64,000 nucleotides of DNA from Maribellus maritimus (GTDB lineage: Bacteria > Bacteroidota > Bacteroidia > Bacteroidales > Prolixibacteraceae): contig NZ_JAIKLE010000014.1 in the NCBI RefSeq assembly GCF_022267315.1, forward strand, positions 62,001-126,000. Direction: 5' to 3'. The translations under genes and the position numbers were made by a program. This document shows positions 46,397 through 54,783 of the stretch, piece after piece. The notes beneath the pieces are model-generated. The model made no database searches, was not told where the DNA came from, and was given only the letters and a program-made list of their open reading frames with translations. How positions within the stretch are numbered: position 1 is the stretch's first letter; every line of letters begins with the position of its first letter.

Positions 46397-48226
46397 ATGA
46401 AATTAACTGTAACCGACATTGTAATCATATTTGCTTATCTTGTTGCAACTGTTGTAATTGGCCTGGTATTAAAAAAGGTGGCCCAAAAAAGTAAATCAAA
46501 TTATTTGCTAGGAGGGAATAAATTGCCCTGGTATATGCTTGGTCTTTCCAATGCGTCGGGTATGTTTGATATTTCCGGTACCATGTGGCTGGTAACCCTG
46601 CTTTTTGTTTACGGGTTAAAGAGTATTTGGATTCCGTGGTTGTGGCCGGTTTTTAACCAGGTTTTCCTTATGGTTTTTCTGAGTGTCTGGTTGCGCCGTT
46701 CAGGTGTAACAACCGGTGCAGAGTGGATTACAACTCGTTTTGGCCGCTCCCGCGACAGTAATCTTTCGCACGGAGTAGTTGTGGTTTTTGCTTTGATAAT
46801 GTGTTTGGGATATCTCGCTTACGGATTTATAGGGCTCGGTAAATTTGTAATGATTTTTATTCCCTGGGATATCGTTCAACCTTATTTCCCATTTCACGTG
46901 TCACCGGAATATGTGCCTCATGTTTATGGAATTGCATTTACATTGTTTGCGGTTTTTTATGCTGTTTTAGGTGGAATGACAAGTATCGTTTGGGCCGATG
47001 TTCTGCAATATATAATCATGACAATTTCTGCGATTTTGATTGGCGTTTTGGCAATGAAAGCTCTCGCGACAGAATCCTTGGTTGTTCCGGAAGGGTGGAA
47101 AACTCCGTTTTTCGGATGGAGGTTAAACGACCTCGATTGGCGTGGAATTATTGACGAGGTAAATTCAAAAATTTCCAGCGACGGTTATTCTTTGTTCTCC
47201 ATCTTTTTTATGATGATGGTTTTTAAAGGAGTTTTGGTTTCCATTGCAGGACCTGCTCCAACATACGATATGCAGAAAATTCTTTCAACAAAATCACCGA
47301 AGGAGGCAGCTAAAATGAGCGGTTTTGTTTCAGTGGTTTTGATGCCTATCCGTTATTTTATGATTGCCGGTTTTGCCATTCTTGGAATCGTGTATTACGA
47401 CCGTTTGAATTTAATGGTAGGTGGACAAATTGATTTTGAGCAGATTTTACCCTCGGCGATTGCAGAATTTGTGCCGGTTGGTTTTATGGGATTGCTACTT
47501 GCCGGTTTATTGGCCGCTTTTAACTCCACTTTTGCCGGAACGCTGAATGCTGCGCAGGCATATATTGTAAACGATATTTATTTGCGTTATGTAAAACCGG
47601 AGGCGTCCAATAATCAGGTGAAAAATATGAATTACATTACCGGAATTGTGGTGGTAATTGTAAGTATCATTTTCGGGATTTTTGCACAAGATGTAAACAG
47701 CATGTTGCAGTGGATTGTGTCTGCTTTGTACGGAAGTTACGTGGTTTCAAACGTGTTAAAATGGTACTGGTGGCGTTTTAACGGCTACGGCTATTTCTGG
47801 GGAATGGTTTTCGGTTTGATTCCGGCTTTGATTTTCCCTTACGTATTCACTAAAACACTCGATTTGTATTACTTCCCGTGGTTGTTAATTATATCTGCCG
47901 CAGGTGCATTGTTAGGAACTTTCTTAACAAAACCAACCGACGAAGCAACACTAAAATCATTCTACAAAACAGTAAATCCCTGGGGATTTTGGGGGCCAAT
48001 CAAAAAGAAAGTTATGGCTGAAGACCCTGATTTTAAACCCAATAAAAATTTCAAACTCGATATGTTTAATGTTGTAGTTGGAACAATTGGCCAGACAGCG
48101 CTGGTGGCACTTCCAATCTATATTATTTTGAAAGATGCATTTCCAATTTGGATAACGATAATTATTACGGTGGTTTGTGGTGTGATTTTGAAAAAAACAT
48201 GGTGGAACAAACTTCCGGAGAAATAA
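46397..48226 (+). CDS. Sodium:solute symporter family sugar transporter
   Basis: 609 residues with about 13-14 hydrophobic segments. NYLLGGNKLPWYMLGLSNASGMFDISGTMW near the start and GLLAAFNSTFAGTLNAAQAYIVNDIY in the middle are SSS-family blocks. First gene of an operon with GH130, Gfo/Idh and cellobiose 2-epimerase genes; the same transporter class accompanies the mannobiose pathway of Bacteroides fragilis, so beta-1,4-mannobiose or a related disaccharide is the likely substrate. Confidence 0.9.
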   Translation: MKLTVTDIVIIFAYLVATVVIGLVLKKVAQKSKSNYLLGGNKLPWYMLGLSNASGMFDISGTMWLVTLLFVYGLKSIWIPWLWPVFNQVFLMVFLSVWLRRSGVTTGAEWITTRFGRSRDSNLSHGVVVVFALIMCLGYLAYGFIGLGKFVMIFIPWDIVQPYFPFHVSPEYVPHVYGIAFTLFAVFYAVLGGMTSIVWADVLQYIIMTISAILIGVLAMKALATESLVVPEGWKTPFFGWRLNDLDWRGIIDEVNSKISSDGYSLFSIFFMMMVFKGVLVSIAGPAPTYDMQKILSTKSPKEAAKMSGFVSVVLMPIRYFMIAGFAILGIVYYDRLNLMVGGQIDFEQILPSAIAEFVPVGFMGLLLAGLLAAFNSTFAGTLNAAQAYIVNDIYLRYVKPEASNNQVKNMNYITGIVVVIVSIIFGIFAQDVNSMLQWIVSALYGSYVVSNVLKWYWWRFNGYGYFWGMVFGLIPALIFPYVFTKTLDLYYFPWLLIISAAGALLGTFLTKPTDEATLKSFYKTVNPWGFWGPIKKKVMAEDPDFKPNKNFKLDMFNVVVGTIGQTALVALPIYIILKDAFPIWITIIITVVCGVILKKTWWNKLPEK

Positions 48227-48254
48227 TCACTATTAATTAATTTTTGACAGAACG

Positions 48255-49442
48255 ATGATACCAACAATTGCAGAATTTAATAAACGACTCACAAGCTTAA
48301 AAAAAGGGCATGAAAAATTGCTCACAAAAAAGAATAAGCGCCTTACGAAAAATTATAACGGAATTTATTATCGTTACAAACGGCCGATTCTCACAGGGGA
48401 ACACGCACCTCTGCACTGGCGTTACGATTTGAACTACGAAAATAATCCGTTTTTAATGCAACGTATCGGTATTAATGCTGCATTTAATGCAGGCGCAATT
48501 TATCTGAATGGGAGATATCTGATGGCGGTACGTACCGAAGGCTGGGACAGGAAATCATTTTTTGCTATTGCTGAAAGTCCGAACGGAATTGATAACTGGC
48601 GTTTTTGGGAGCGACCAATTACACTTCCGCAAACCGAAGACCCGGATACCAATGTGTACGATATGCGCTTAACGCAGCATGAAGACGGTTGGATTTACGG
48701 TGTTTTCTGTGCTGAGCGGAAAGACCCGTCAGCTCCGAAAGGAGATACTTCGCAAGCGACAGCCAGCGGCGGGATTGCCCGTACCAAAGATTTGATAAAA
48801 TGGGAACGTTTACCCGATTTTATTTCGCATCACGGGCAGCAGCGAAACCTGGTGTTGCATCCTGAATTTGTTGACGGGAAATATGCTTTTTATACCCGTC
48901 CGCAGGATGGATTTATCGATGTTGGCGGCGGTGGTGGCATTGGCTGGGCATTGGTTGATGATATTACAAAAGCTGAAGCGCCGGAAGAAAAGATTATCGA
49001 TAAAAAAATTTACCATACCATAAAAGAACTGAAAAACGGACAGGGACCGGCTCCGATTAAAACCGAAAGAGGTTGGTTAAATCTGGCACACGGTGTGCGT
49101 GGGTGCGCTGCTGGTTTACGTTATGTTTTGTTTATGTTTATGACTGATTTGAAAGATCCTTCAGAAGTAATTGCCCGTCCGGGAGGTTATTTTATAGCGC
49201 CCGAAAACGAAGAACGGGTAGGGGATGTTTCGAATGTATTGTTTGCCAACGGCTGGATTCGCAACGAAAAAGATGAGGTGTTTATTTATTACGCTTCGTC
49301 GGATACACGCATGCACGTGGCAACTACCACTGTTGACCGTTTGCTAGATTATTGTTTAAACACACCTGAAGACGGATTCCGTTCCGGGAAAAGTGTGGAA
49401 ACCATAAATAAATTGATCGAAAGGAATCAGGGAAAATATTAA
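48255..49442 (+). CDS. GH130 4-O-beta-D-mannosyl-D-glucose phosphorylase
   Basis: 395 residues, the family length. [36 protein letters not shown] and [18 protein letters not shown] are typical of GH130 subfamily 1; the Asp in VYDMR is in the position of the general acid. The enzyme phosphorolyses mannosyl-glucose to alpha-mannose 1-phosphate and glucose. The neighbouring 2-epimerase would make its substrate from mannobiose. It lies 28 bases after the symporter gene. Subfamily assignment is by eye but supported by context. Confidence 0.88.
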   Translation: MIPTIAEFNKRLTSLKKGHEKLLTKKNKRLTKNYNGIYYRYKRPILTGEHAPLHWRYDLNYENNPFLMQRIGINAAFNAGAIYLNGRYLMAVRTEGWDRKSFFAIAESPNGIDNWRFWERPITLPQTEDPDTNVYDMRLTQHEDGWIYGVFCAERKDPSAPKGDTSQATASGGIARTKDLIKWERLPDFISHHGQQRNLVLHPEFVDGKYAFYTRPQDGFIDVGGGGGIGWALVDDITKAEAPEEKIIDKKIYHTIKELKNGQGPAPIKTERGWLNLAHGVRGCAAGLRYVLFMFMTDLKDPSEVIARPGGYFIAPENEERVGDVSNVLFANGWIRNEKDEVFIYYASSDTRMHVATTTVDRLLDYCLNTPEDGFRSGKSVETINKLIERNQGKY

Positions 49443-49493
49443 GATTTCAGCTAAAAGAGACTTATTTTTGCCGGAAATCTAATTCCAACAAAA

Positions 49494-50498
49494 ATGAATA
49501 AAAAGTACAATTGGGCCATTTTGGGTTGTGGAAAAATAGCACGGAAATTTAGTAGTGATTTAAAATTGCTTTCAAACGCAAATCTGTATGCAACGGCTTC
49601 TCGCAGTTTGCAAAAAGCGCAGGATTTTGCCAATGAATTTGGTTTTGAGAAAGCTTACGGAAGTTATGAGGAGATGCTTGCTGACCCACAAATCGACGCT
49701 GTTTATGTGGCTACTCCTCACTCGTTTCACCGCGAGCATGCAATACTTTGTTTAAAAAATAAAAAAGCAGTGTTGTGTGAAAAGGCTTTTGCTATCAACA
49801 AAAATGAAGCAGAAGAAATGGTGGCCTGTGCCAACGAAAATAACACTTTTTTGATGGAAGCTTTTTGGACCATGTTTCAGCCAAGTTTTGTAAAAGCAAT
49901 GGAAGTTATCCGGTCGGGTGAATTGGGCAAACTCAAATTGGTTCGTTCCGATTTTGCTTTTAACGGTGAGTTTAATCCCGATAATCGTTTGTACAATGTG
50001 GCACTGGGCGGCGGTTCTTTGCTCGACATTGGAATTTATCCGGTATTTGCTGCCTTAACTTCGCTTGGAAAACCAGAGTTGGTGAAAACGCTGGTTGATT
50101 TCAGCCCTACAGGCTCAGAAGAAACCATCAGTATGATTTTCAAATACAAAAATGGTGAGATGGCCAATCTTACATCCAGTTTTGCATCATTGTCTCCTAC
50201 ACAAACTGAATATTGGTTTGAAAACGGCTACATGATTTTGAATCCGCGCTGGTTTACGCCAACAAATATTACAGTAAAAAAGAATGGTGAGGATGAGCAG
50301 ATTTTGCATTCAGGGCACGAAAAAGGTTGGGGGTACCAGTACGAGGCCGCACATGTAATGGAATGTCTGGATGCCGGTAAAATTCAAAGCGACCGGATGA
50401 GTTGGCAAATGAGTGTTGATTTGATGGAAACGCTTGACCGCGTCCGAATTGACGCCGGAATATTTTTCCCTGACCACGATAAAAATTTATTTTTTTAA
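49494..50498 (+). CDS. Gfo/Idh/MocA family oxidoreductase within the mannan operon
   Basis: 334 residues, cytosolic, without a Tat signal. WAILGCGKIARKFSSDL is the Rossmann motif, VYVATPHSFHREHAILCLKNKKAVLCEKAF carries the Glu-Lys of the family, and GGGSLLDIGIYPVFA follows, as in dimeric dihydrodiol/1,5-anhydrofructose-type and xylose dehydrogenase-type members. Located between the GH130 phosphorylase (51 bases) and the epimerase (29 bases), it presumably acts on a sugar of the same pathway; which one is unknown. Confidence 0.88.
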   Translation: MNKKYNWAILGCGKIARKFSSDLKLLSNANLYATASRSLQKAQDFANEFGFEKAYGSYEEMLADPQIDAVYVATPHSFHREHAILCLKNKKAVLCEKAFAINKNEAEEMVACANENNTFLMEAFWTMFQPSFVKAMEVIRSGELGKLKLVRSDFAFNGEFNPDNRLYNVALGGGSLLDIGIYPVFAALTSLGKPELVKTLVDFSPTGSEETISMIFKYKNGEMANLTSSFASLSPTQTEYWFENGYMILNPRWFTPTNITVKKNGEDEQILHSGHEKGWGYQYEAAHVMECLDAGKIQSDRMSWQMSVDLMETLDRVRIDAGIFFPDHDKNLFF

Positions 50499-50527
50499 CA
50501 AAGGTCTAATTTTTTAAAAAAAAGAAG

Positions 50528-51712
50528 TTGAAACCAGAAATTTTTAAGCCGCAATTTGAAAACGAACTAACCAACAATATTTTAAAATTTTGGCAGGAAA
50601 AGGTTTATGACCCGCAGAGAAAAACATTCTTCGGGCAGGTGTCGAATGAAAATGAAATTTTTCCTGAAGAACCACATTCGGCAGTGCTAGTTACCCGAAT
50701 TTTATGGGCTTTTTCAGCAGCCCACCGCATTTTCCCGGAAACGGGTTATAAAAAAATGGCCGATGAAGCTTACCGTATTTTAATGGAGAATTTCTGGGAT
50801 AATGAAAATGGCGGAATTTTCTGGTGCGTTACTCCCGATGGCGACGCGCTGGACACGAAAAAGCAGTTTTATGCTCAGGCGTTTTTCATTTACGCGCTTT
50901 CTGAATATTATCTTGCTTTCAAAAACGACGTGACAAAACAATTGGCAATTTCCATGTTTATGCTTTTGGAAAAATACGGTGCCGAGCCTGAATTCGGAGG
51001 CTACATTGAAGCCAGTACTGCCAACTGGAATAGTATCGAGGATCAACGGCTGAGCCCGAAAGATATGAATGTGCGGAAATCTATGAACACACATTTGCAT
51101 GTTTTGGAAGCTTATACCAATTTATATCGAATTTGGAAAGATGAGGCTCTGAAACAAAAGCTGGAAGCACTGATTCATATTTTCCTGGATAAAATTATCG
51201 ATTCAAAAACCGGTCACTTTTTGTTGTTTTTTGATGATGACTGGACGATTCGCGGAGATATCGATTCTTACGGTCATGATATTGAAGGAAGCTGGCTTTT
51301 GTATGAAGCTGCCGAGGTTTTAGGCGACGAAGCTTTAATAAATCGAATAAAACCGGTTGCTTTAAAGATGGTGGAAATTACAATTGCCGAAGGTTTACAG
51401 GAAAATGGCGGTATTTTTTATGAAAAAGAAAGCGGAAAATTTTTGGAAGAATACCACTGGTGGCCGCAGGCGGAAGCCGTTATTGGCTTTTTTAATGCAT
51501 GGCAAATTTCCGGCGATACAAAATATGCGGAGTTTACGAAGAAAAGTTGGAAGTTCATTCAAAAGCACATTATTAATCATGAATACGGAGAGTGGTTTTG
51601 GGCACGCGATAAAAATTTCGATTTGCTTCCCGACCATAAAATTAATGCCTGGAAAGCGCCGTATCATAACGGACGGATGTGTTTGGAAATGATTCGAAGG
51701 CTAGAAAAGTAG
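50528..51712 (+). CDS. Cellobiose 2-epimerase (AGE family)
   Basis: 394 residues of the N-acylglucosamine 2-epimerase/cellobiose 2-epimerase family, an (alpha/alpha)6 barrel. SYGHDIEGSWLLYEAAE and EYHWWPQAEAVIGFFNAW carry the conserved catalytic histidines, and NTHLHVLEAYTNLYR another. It would turn beta-1,4-mannobiose into mannosyl-glucose for the GH130 enzyme. Translation appears to begin with TTG at 50528 after an AAAAAGAAG run; no in-frame ATG occurs until about residue 78, inside the barrel. Confidence 0.88.
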   Translation: MKPEIFKPQFENELTNNILKFWQEKVYDPQRKTFFGQVSNENEIFPEEPHSAVLVTRILWAFSAAHRIFPETGYKKMADEAYRILMENFWDNENGGIFWCVTPDGDALDTKKQFYAQAFFIYALSEYYLAFKNDVTKQLAISMFMLLEKYGAEPEFGGYIEASTANWNSIEDQRLSPKDMNVRKSMNTHLHVLEAYTNLYRIWKDEALKQKLEALIHIFLDKIIDSKTGHFLLFFDDDWTIRGDIDSYGHDIEGSWLLYEAAEVLGDEALINRIKPVALKMVEITIAEGLQENGGIFYEKESGKFLEEYHWWPQAEAVIGFFNAWQISGDTKYAEFTKKSWKFIQKHIINHEYGEWFWARDKNFDLLPDHKINAWKAPYHNGRMCLEMIRRLEK

Positions 51713-51783
51713 GCTGTTTTTTTTAGTCCCGTTCGTACAAACAATATGAGTTTTTGTGTGTATTATTAACAAAAAAGAATAAA

Positions 51784-52320
51784 ATGCAAAAACTTAACTA
51801 TTTGGTTGTTGTTTTTTCGGTTTTGTTTATTGGTTTTGGATGTCAATCTCAAAATTCCGGAACGATGGATTATTCAACTGTAAAAGAGCTTGATGTTGAA
51901 CGCTACCTAGGAACCTGGTACGAAATTGCACGTTACGACCACCGTTTTGAACGTGACTTGGTTGGCGTAACTGCAACTTATTCTAAACGCGATGATGGAG
52001 AAATAGAAGTCGTAAATCGAGGCTATAAAAATTCATTGAATGGAGAATTGAGTGAGGCGGTTGGAAAAGCAAAACTAACCGACGAGCCGGGCAAATTGAA
52101 AGTGTCTTTTTTTTGGATTTTTTATGCCGATTATAATGTGTTGGAACTGGATGAAAATTATCAGTGGGCGCTGATTGGAAGTTCAAACGACAAATATTTG
52201 TGGATTCTGAGTCGCACTACTCAATTGGACGAACATGTTTTAATTGGCATTCTTAAAAAAGCGGAGCAACGCGGATACAGCGCTTCGAAATTAATTTGGG
52301 TGAAACAAAAAGAGCAATAA
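51784..52320 (+). CDS. Lipocalin family lipoprotein (Blc-like)
   Basis: 178 residues. A lipobox (FIGFGCQSQ) predicts outer-membrane anchoring. DVERYLGTWYEIARYDHRFE is the first lipocalin motif (GxW), and NYQWALIGSSNDKYLWILSRT the second. Bacterial Blc-type lipocalins bind lysophospholipids or fatty acids, usually under envelope stress. The ATG at 51784 opens directly on the signal peptide; an in-frame start 30 bases upstream is less likely. It ends in a bidirectional terminator facing the YceI gene. Confidence 0.88.
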   Translation: MQKLNYLVVVFSVLFIGFGCQSQNSGTMDYSTVKELDVERYLGTWYEIARYDHRFERDLVGVTATYSKRDDGEIEVVNRGYKNSLNGELSEAVGKAKLTDEPGKLKVSFFWIFYADYNVLELDENYQWALIGSSNDKYLWILSRTTQLDEHVLIGILKKAEQRGYSASKLIWVKQKEQ

Positions 52321-52323
52321 AAA

Positions 52324-52350
52324 AGCACCAGTATTTTGTACTGATGCTTT
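52324..52350. terminator. Bidirectional terminator between lipocalin and YceI genes
   Basis: AGCACCAGTA (52324-52333) pairs with TACTGATGCT (52339-52348) around a TTTTG loop, with one mismatch that is a G-U pair on the minus strand. A and T runs flank both sides. Confidence 0.7.
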
Positions 52351-52368
52351 CTGAATTTATTCTATGTA

Positions 52369-52896
52369 TTATGCTTGTTTTACCAACTGCACATTCACTT
52401 CCAGTTTTACTTTGTCAGAAACAACTACGTTTCCGGCTTCGGTTACAGCGTTCCATTTTAAGCCGAATTCTTTGCGGTTAATTGCGCCGGTAAGTTCAAA
52501 ACCTGCTTTTGTTTGCCCGTAAGGATCAACTGCAATTCCATTAAATTCAACGTCTAAACTAACTTCCAGGGTTACGTCTCTGATGGTGAGGTCACCAACC
52601 AGAGTTTCGCCGTCAAATGATTTTGATTTAAAGGTAATCAGCGGGTGTTTTTCAGCATTGAAAAAATCGTCAGATTTTAAGTGGGCATCGCGGTCACTGT
52701 TTTTTGTGACAATTGAATCCACTTCCACCTCTACCTGAATATCAGCGTCTGTAAAATCGTTGCCTTTTGTTTCTGCAGTAACATCAAATTTTCCAAATTC
52801 GCCACCCATTGTCGAAATCATCATGTGTTTTACTTTGAATGTGAATTCTGAGTGCGCTGCATCTACTTTCCAAATTATTTTTTTGCTTTCCATCAT
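52369..52896 (-). CDS. YceI family protein
   Basis: 175 residues, a lipocalin-like barrel binding polyisoprenoid or lipid tails. WKVDAAHSEFTFKVKHMMISTMGGEF is the typical first strand block and HPLITFKSKSFDGETLVGDLTI another. No signal peptide is visible, unlike in E. coli YceI, so it may be cytosolic. A pirin gene precedes it by 45 bases on the same strand, and the pair is probably co-transcribed. Confidence 0.88.
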   Translation of the reverse strand: MMESKKIIWKVDAAHSEFTFKVKHMMISTMGGEFGKFDVTAETKGNDFTDADIQVEVEVDSIVTKNSDRDAHLKSDDFFNAEKHPLITFKSKSFDGETLVGDLTIRDVTLEVSLDVEFNGIAVDPYGQTKAGFELTGAINRKEFGLKWNAVTEAGNVVVSDKVKLEVNVQLVKQA

Positions 52897-52941
52897 TGTA
52901 ATTTTTAATTATTAGTATTATAAATTTAAATCTTTAATTTG

Positions 52942-53652
52942 TTAATTTATAGGTATTTCCATTAATAAAATCCTGCTGTTTTCAAGTGCTTTGAATTGAA
53001 AACTTTCGATATCCCAAATTCCAAAGCCATCGCGTTTGTTTAATTTTTGTCCGGCTATTTCAACTTCTCCGTCAAGAACAAAAGCATAAACTCCGTTGCT
53101 GGCATCTTTTAATTGATACGTTTCTGATTTTCCAGCTTCAAATTTACCCAGATGAAACCATGCGTTTTGGTGAATCCATACTCCCTGGTCGTCTTCATTT
53201 GGCGACAGTATTTGATAGAATGTGTTCTCTTTTTCAACATCGCGAATCGAAATCTGGTCATATCGCGGTGTGAGATTTTTTGCATTTGGGAAAATCCAAA
53301 TTTGCAGGAACTTTACTTCTTTGTTGGTGTTTTTGTTGTGTTCGCTATGAAATACTCCGGTTCCTGCGCTCATTACCTGAACATCGCCTTCTTTAATTAC
53401 CGCTTTGTTTCCCATGCTGTCTTTGTGTTCCAAGTCACCTTCCAGCGGAATGGAAATAATCTCCATATTGTCATGTGGATGCATTCCAAATCCTTTGCCG
53501 GGAGCGACACGGTCATCGTTTAAAACCCGAAGAACGCCAAAGTGCATTCTTTCCGGGTTGTAGTAATTCGCAAAACTAAAGGTGTGATGCGAATCGAGCC
53601 AGCCGTGGTTGGCGTGTCCTCTTGTTTCTGATTGATGCAAAATTGTTTTCAT
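52942..53652 (-). CDS. Pirin family protein
   Basis: 236 residues of a bicupin. RGHANHGWLDSHHTFSFANY and FGMHPHDNMEIISIPLEGDLEHKDS contain the metal-binding His/His/Glu ligands of the N-terminal cupin. Bacterial pirins include quercetin dioxygenase-like YhhW enzymes. MKTILHQSETRGH at 53652 is the typical start; an in-frame ATG 36 bases upstream is less likely. An AraC regulator gene lies about 70 bases upstream of the longer frame's start, on the same strand. Confidence 0.88.
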   Translation of the reverse strand: MKTILHQSETRGHANHGWLDSHHTFSFANYYNPERMHFGVLRVLNDDRVAPGKGFGMHPHDNMEIISIPLEGDLEHKDSMGNKAVIKEGDVQVMSAGTGVFHSEHNKNTNKEVKFLQIWIFPNAKNLTPRYDQISIRDVEKENTFYQILSPNEDDQGVWIHQNAWFHLGKFEAGKSETYQLKDASNGVYAFVLDGEVEIAGQKLNKRDGFGIWDIESFQFKALENSRILLMEIPIN

Positions 53653-53756
53653 TTTTGTTTCCTTTCTGCTTCTTGAATTATTGTTCATACAAAGGTCAGA
53701 AGAAAATAAAAGTTGGGGAATATGAGAATACGGAGAAAGATTATGAAAAAACGACT

Positions 53757-54623
53757 TTAAGGTATTTTATTAAATTGAGAAGGTGGAATTCCTGTTTCTT
53801 TTTTGAAAAAAGCACTAAAATTAGCAGGTTCCGAAAATCCCAATTCGTAGCCAATTTCTTTGCCGGTTAAACCGGAAAATGCAATTAGTCGTTTGGCCTC
53901 AATAATTATTCGCGACTGAATAAATTCTTTGGCGGTTTTTCCTGTCAGCGATTTTACAACACGGTTTAAATAGTCGGGCGTAACACTAAGTTCACTGGCA
54001 TAGTCGCTTGTCTGGTGCCATTCTGAAAATTTTTTATCAACCAGATTCTTAAAATTCTTCAGAATAGAATTTACAGCTTCCTGATTTTGTGGGTCTTTGC
54101 TTTTTAATGTACAAACGTTATTCCCGTGAATCAACAGCAATTTTATATACGAACTAATGGCCTGTTCTTTATATTTTAAATCGGAGGCCTGTATTTTTAG
54201 CATTTCCTCGCAGAAGCCTGAAAGGATAGCCAATTCTTCGTTATTAATTGGCAGAGGAGGCGAGTGTCCGTGGTCGTTAAATAAATTTAAATCATCAATA
54301 AAATGAAAGGGAATGTTGTTTTCAATTAAAAACTGAGTTGAAAAAAGAATGACGTAACCCGAAGATTGGCGTTCTTCAATTACCTGATGAATTTGCCCCG
54401 GGCTTACAAAAAATACCTGGTTTGTTGAAAACGAGTATTCATTAAAATCGATGATGTGTTTTCCTGTGGCTTTTTTTACTACCAAAACCGTGTAATAATC
54501 ATGCCGGTGCGGTTTGTCAACTTGTCCGTTTCGTTCAGCATAAATGTCTTCCATGCGCTGAATCCTAAAATTCAAACCATTGTTACGATTTACATCTTTA
54601 TATGTTTTAATGCTTTCTTCCAT
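53757..54623 (-). CDS. AraC family transcriptional regulator
   Basis: 288 residues. An N-terminal cupin sensor (PHRHDYYTVLVVKKATGKH ... FFVSPGQIHQV) precedes two AraC helix-turn-helix units, the second being LGFSEPANFSAFFKKETGIPPSQF. Same strand as the pirin and YceI genes, 68 bases upstream of the longer pirin frame, so it may control that pair. It is only a distant relative of the two AraC proteins near the left edge. Confidence 0.9.
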   Translation of the reverse strand: MEESIKTYKDVNRNNGLNFRIQRMEDIYAERNGQVDKPHRHDYYTVLVVKKATGKHIIDFNEYSFSTNQVFFVSPGQIHQVIEERQSSGYVILFSTQFLIENNIPFHFIDDLNLFNDHGHSPPLPINNEELAILSGFCEEMLKIQASDLKYKEQAISSYIKLLLIHGNNVCTLKSKDPQNQEAVNSILKNFKNLVDKKFSEWHQTSDYASELSVTPDYLNRVVKSLTGKTAKEFIQSRIIIEAKRLIAFSGLTGKEIGYELGFSEPANFSAFFKKETGIPPSQFNKIP

Positions 54624-54783
54624 TTTTCCTCAAACCTTATTAGGACGGTGGTAAAAAGTCAATTCTGTTTTGGATTTTGAAAAAAATGAAATTGAAATAA
54701 GCTACTTTTTTTCAAAATCCATTAGTAATGACAGATTCTTGTTGAGCACCTCCTTGAAAGACGTTGTTACTCCTTAAGCGAAA

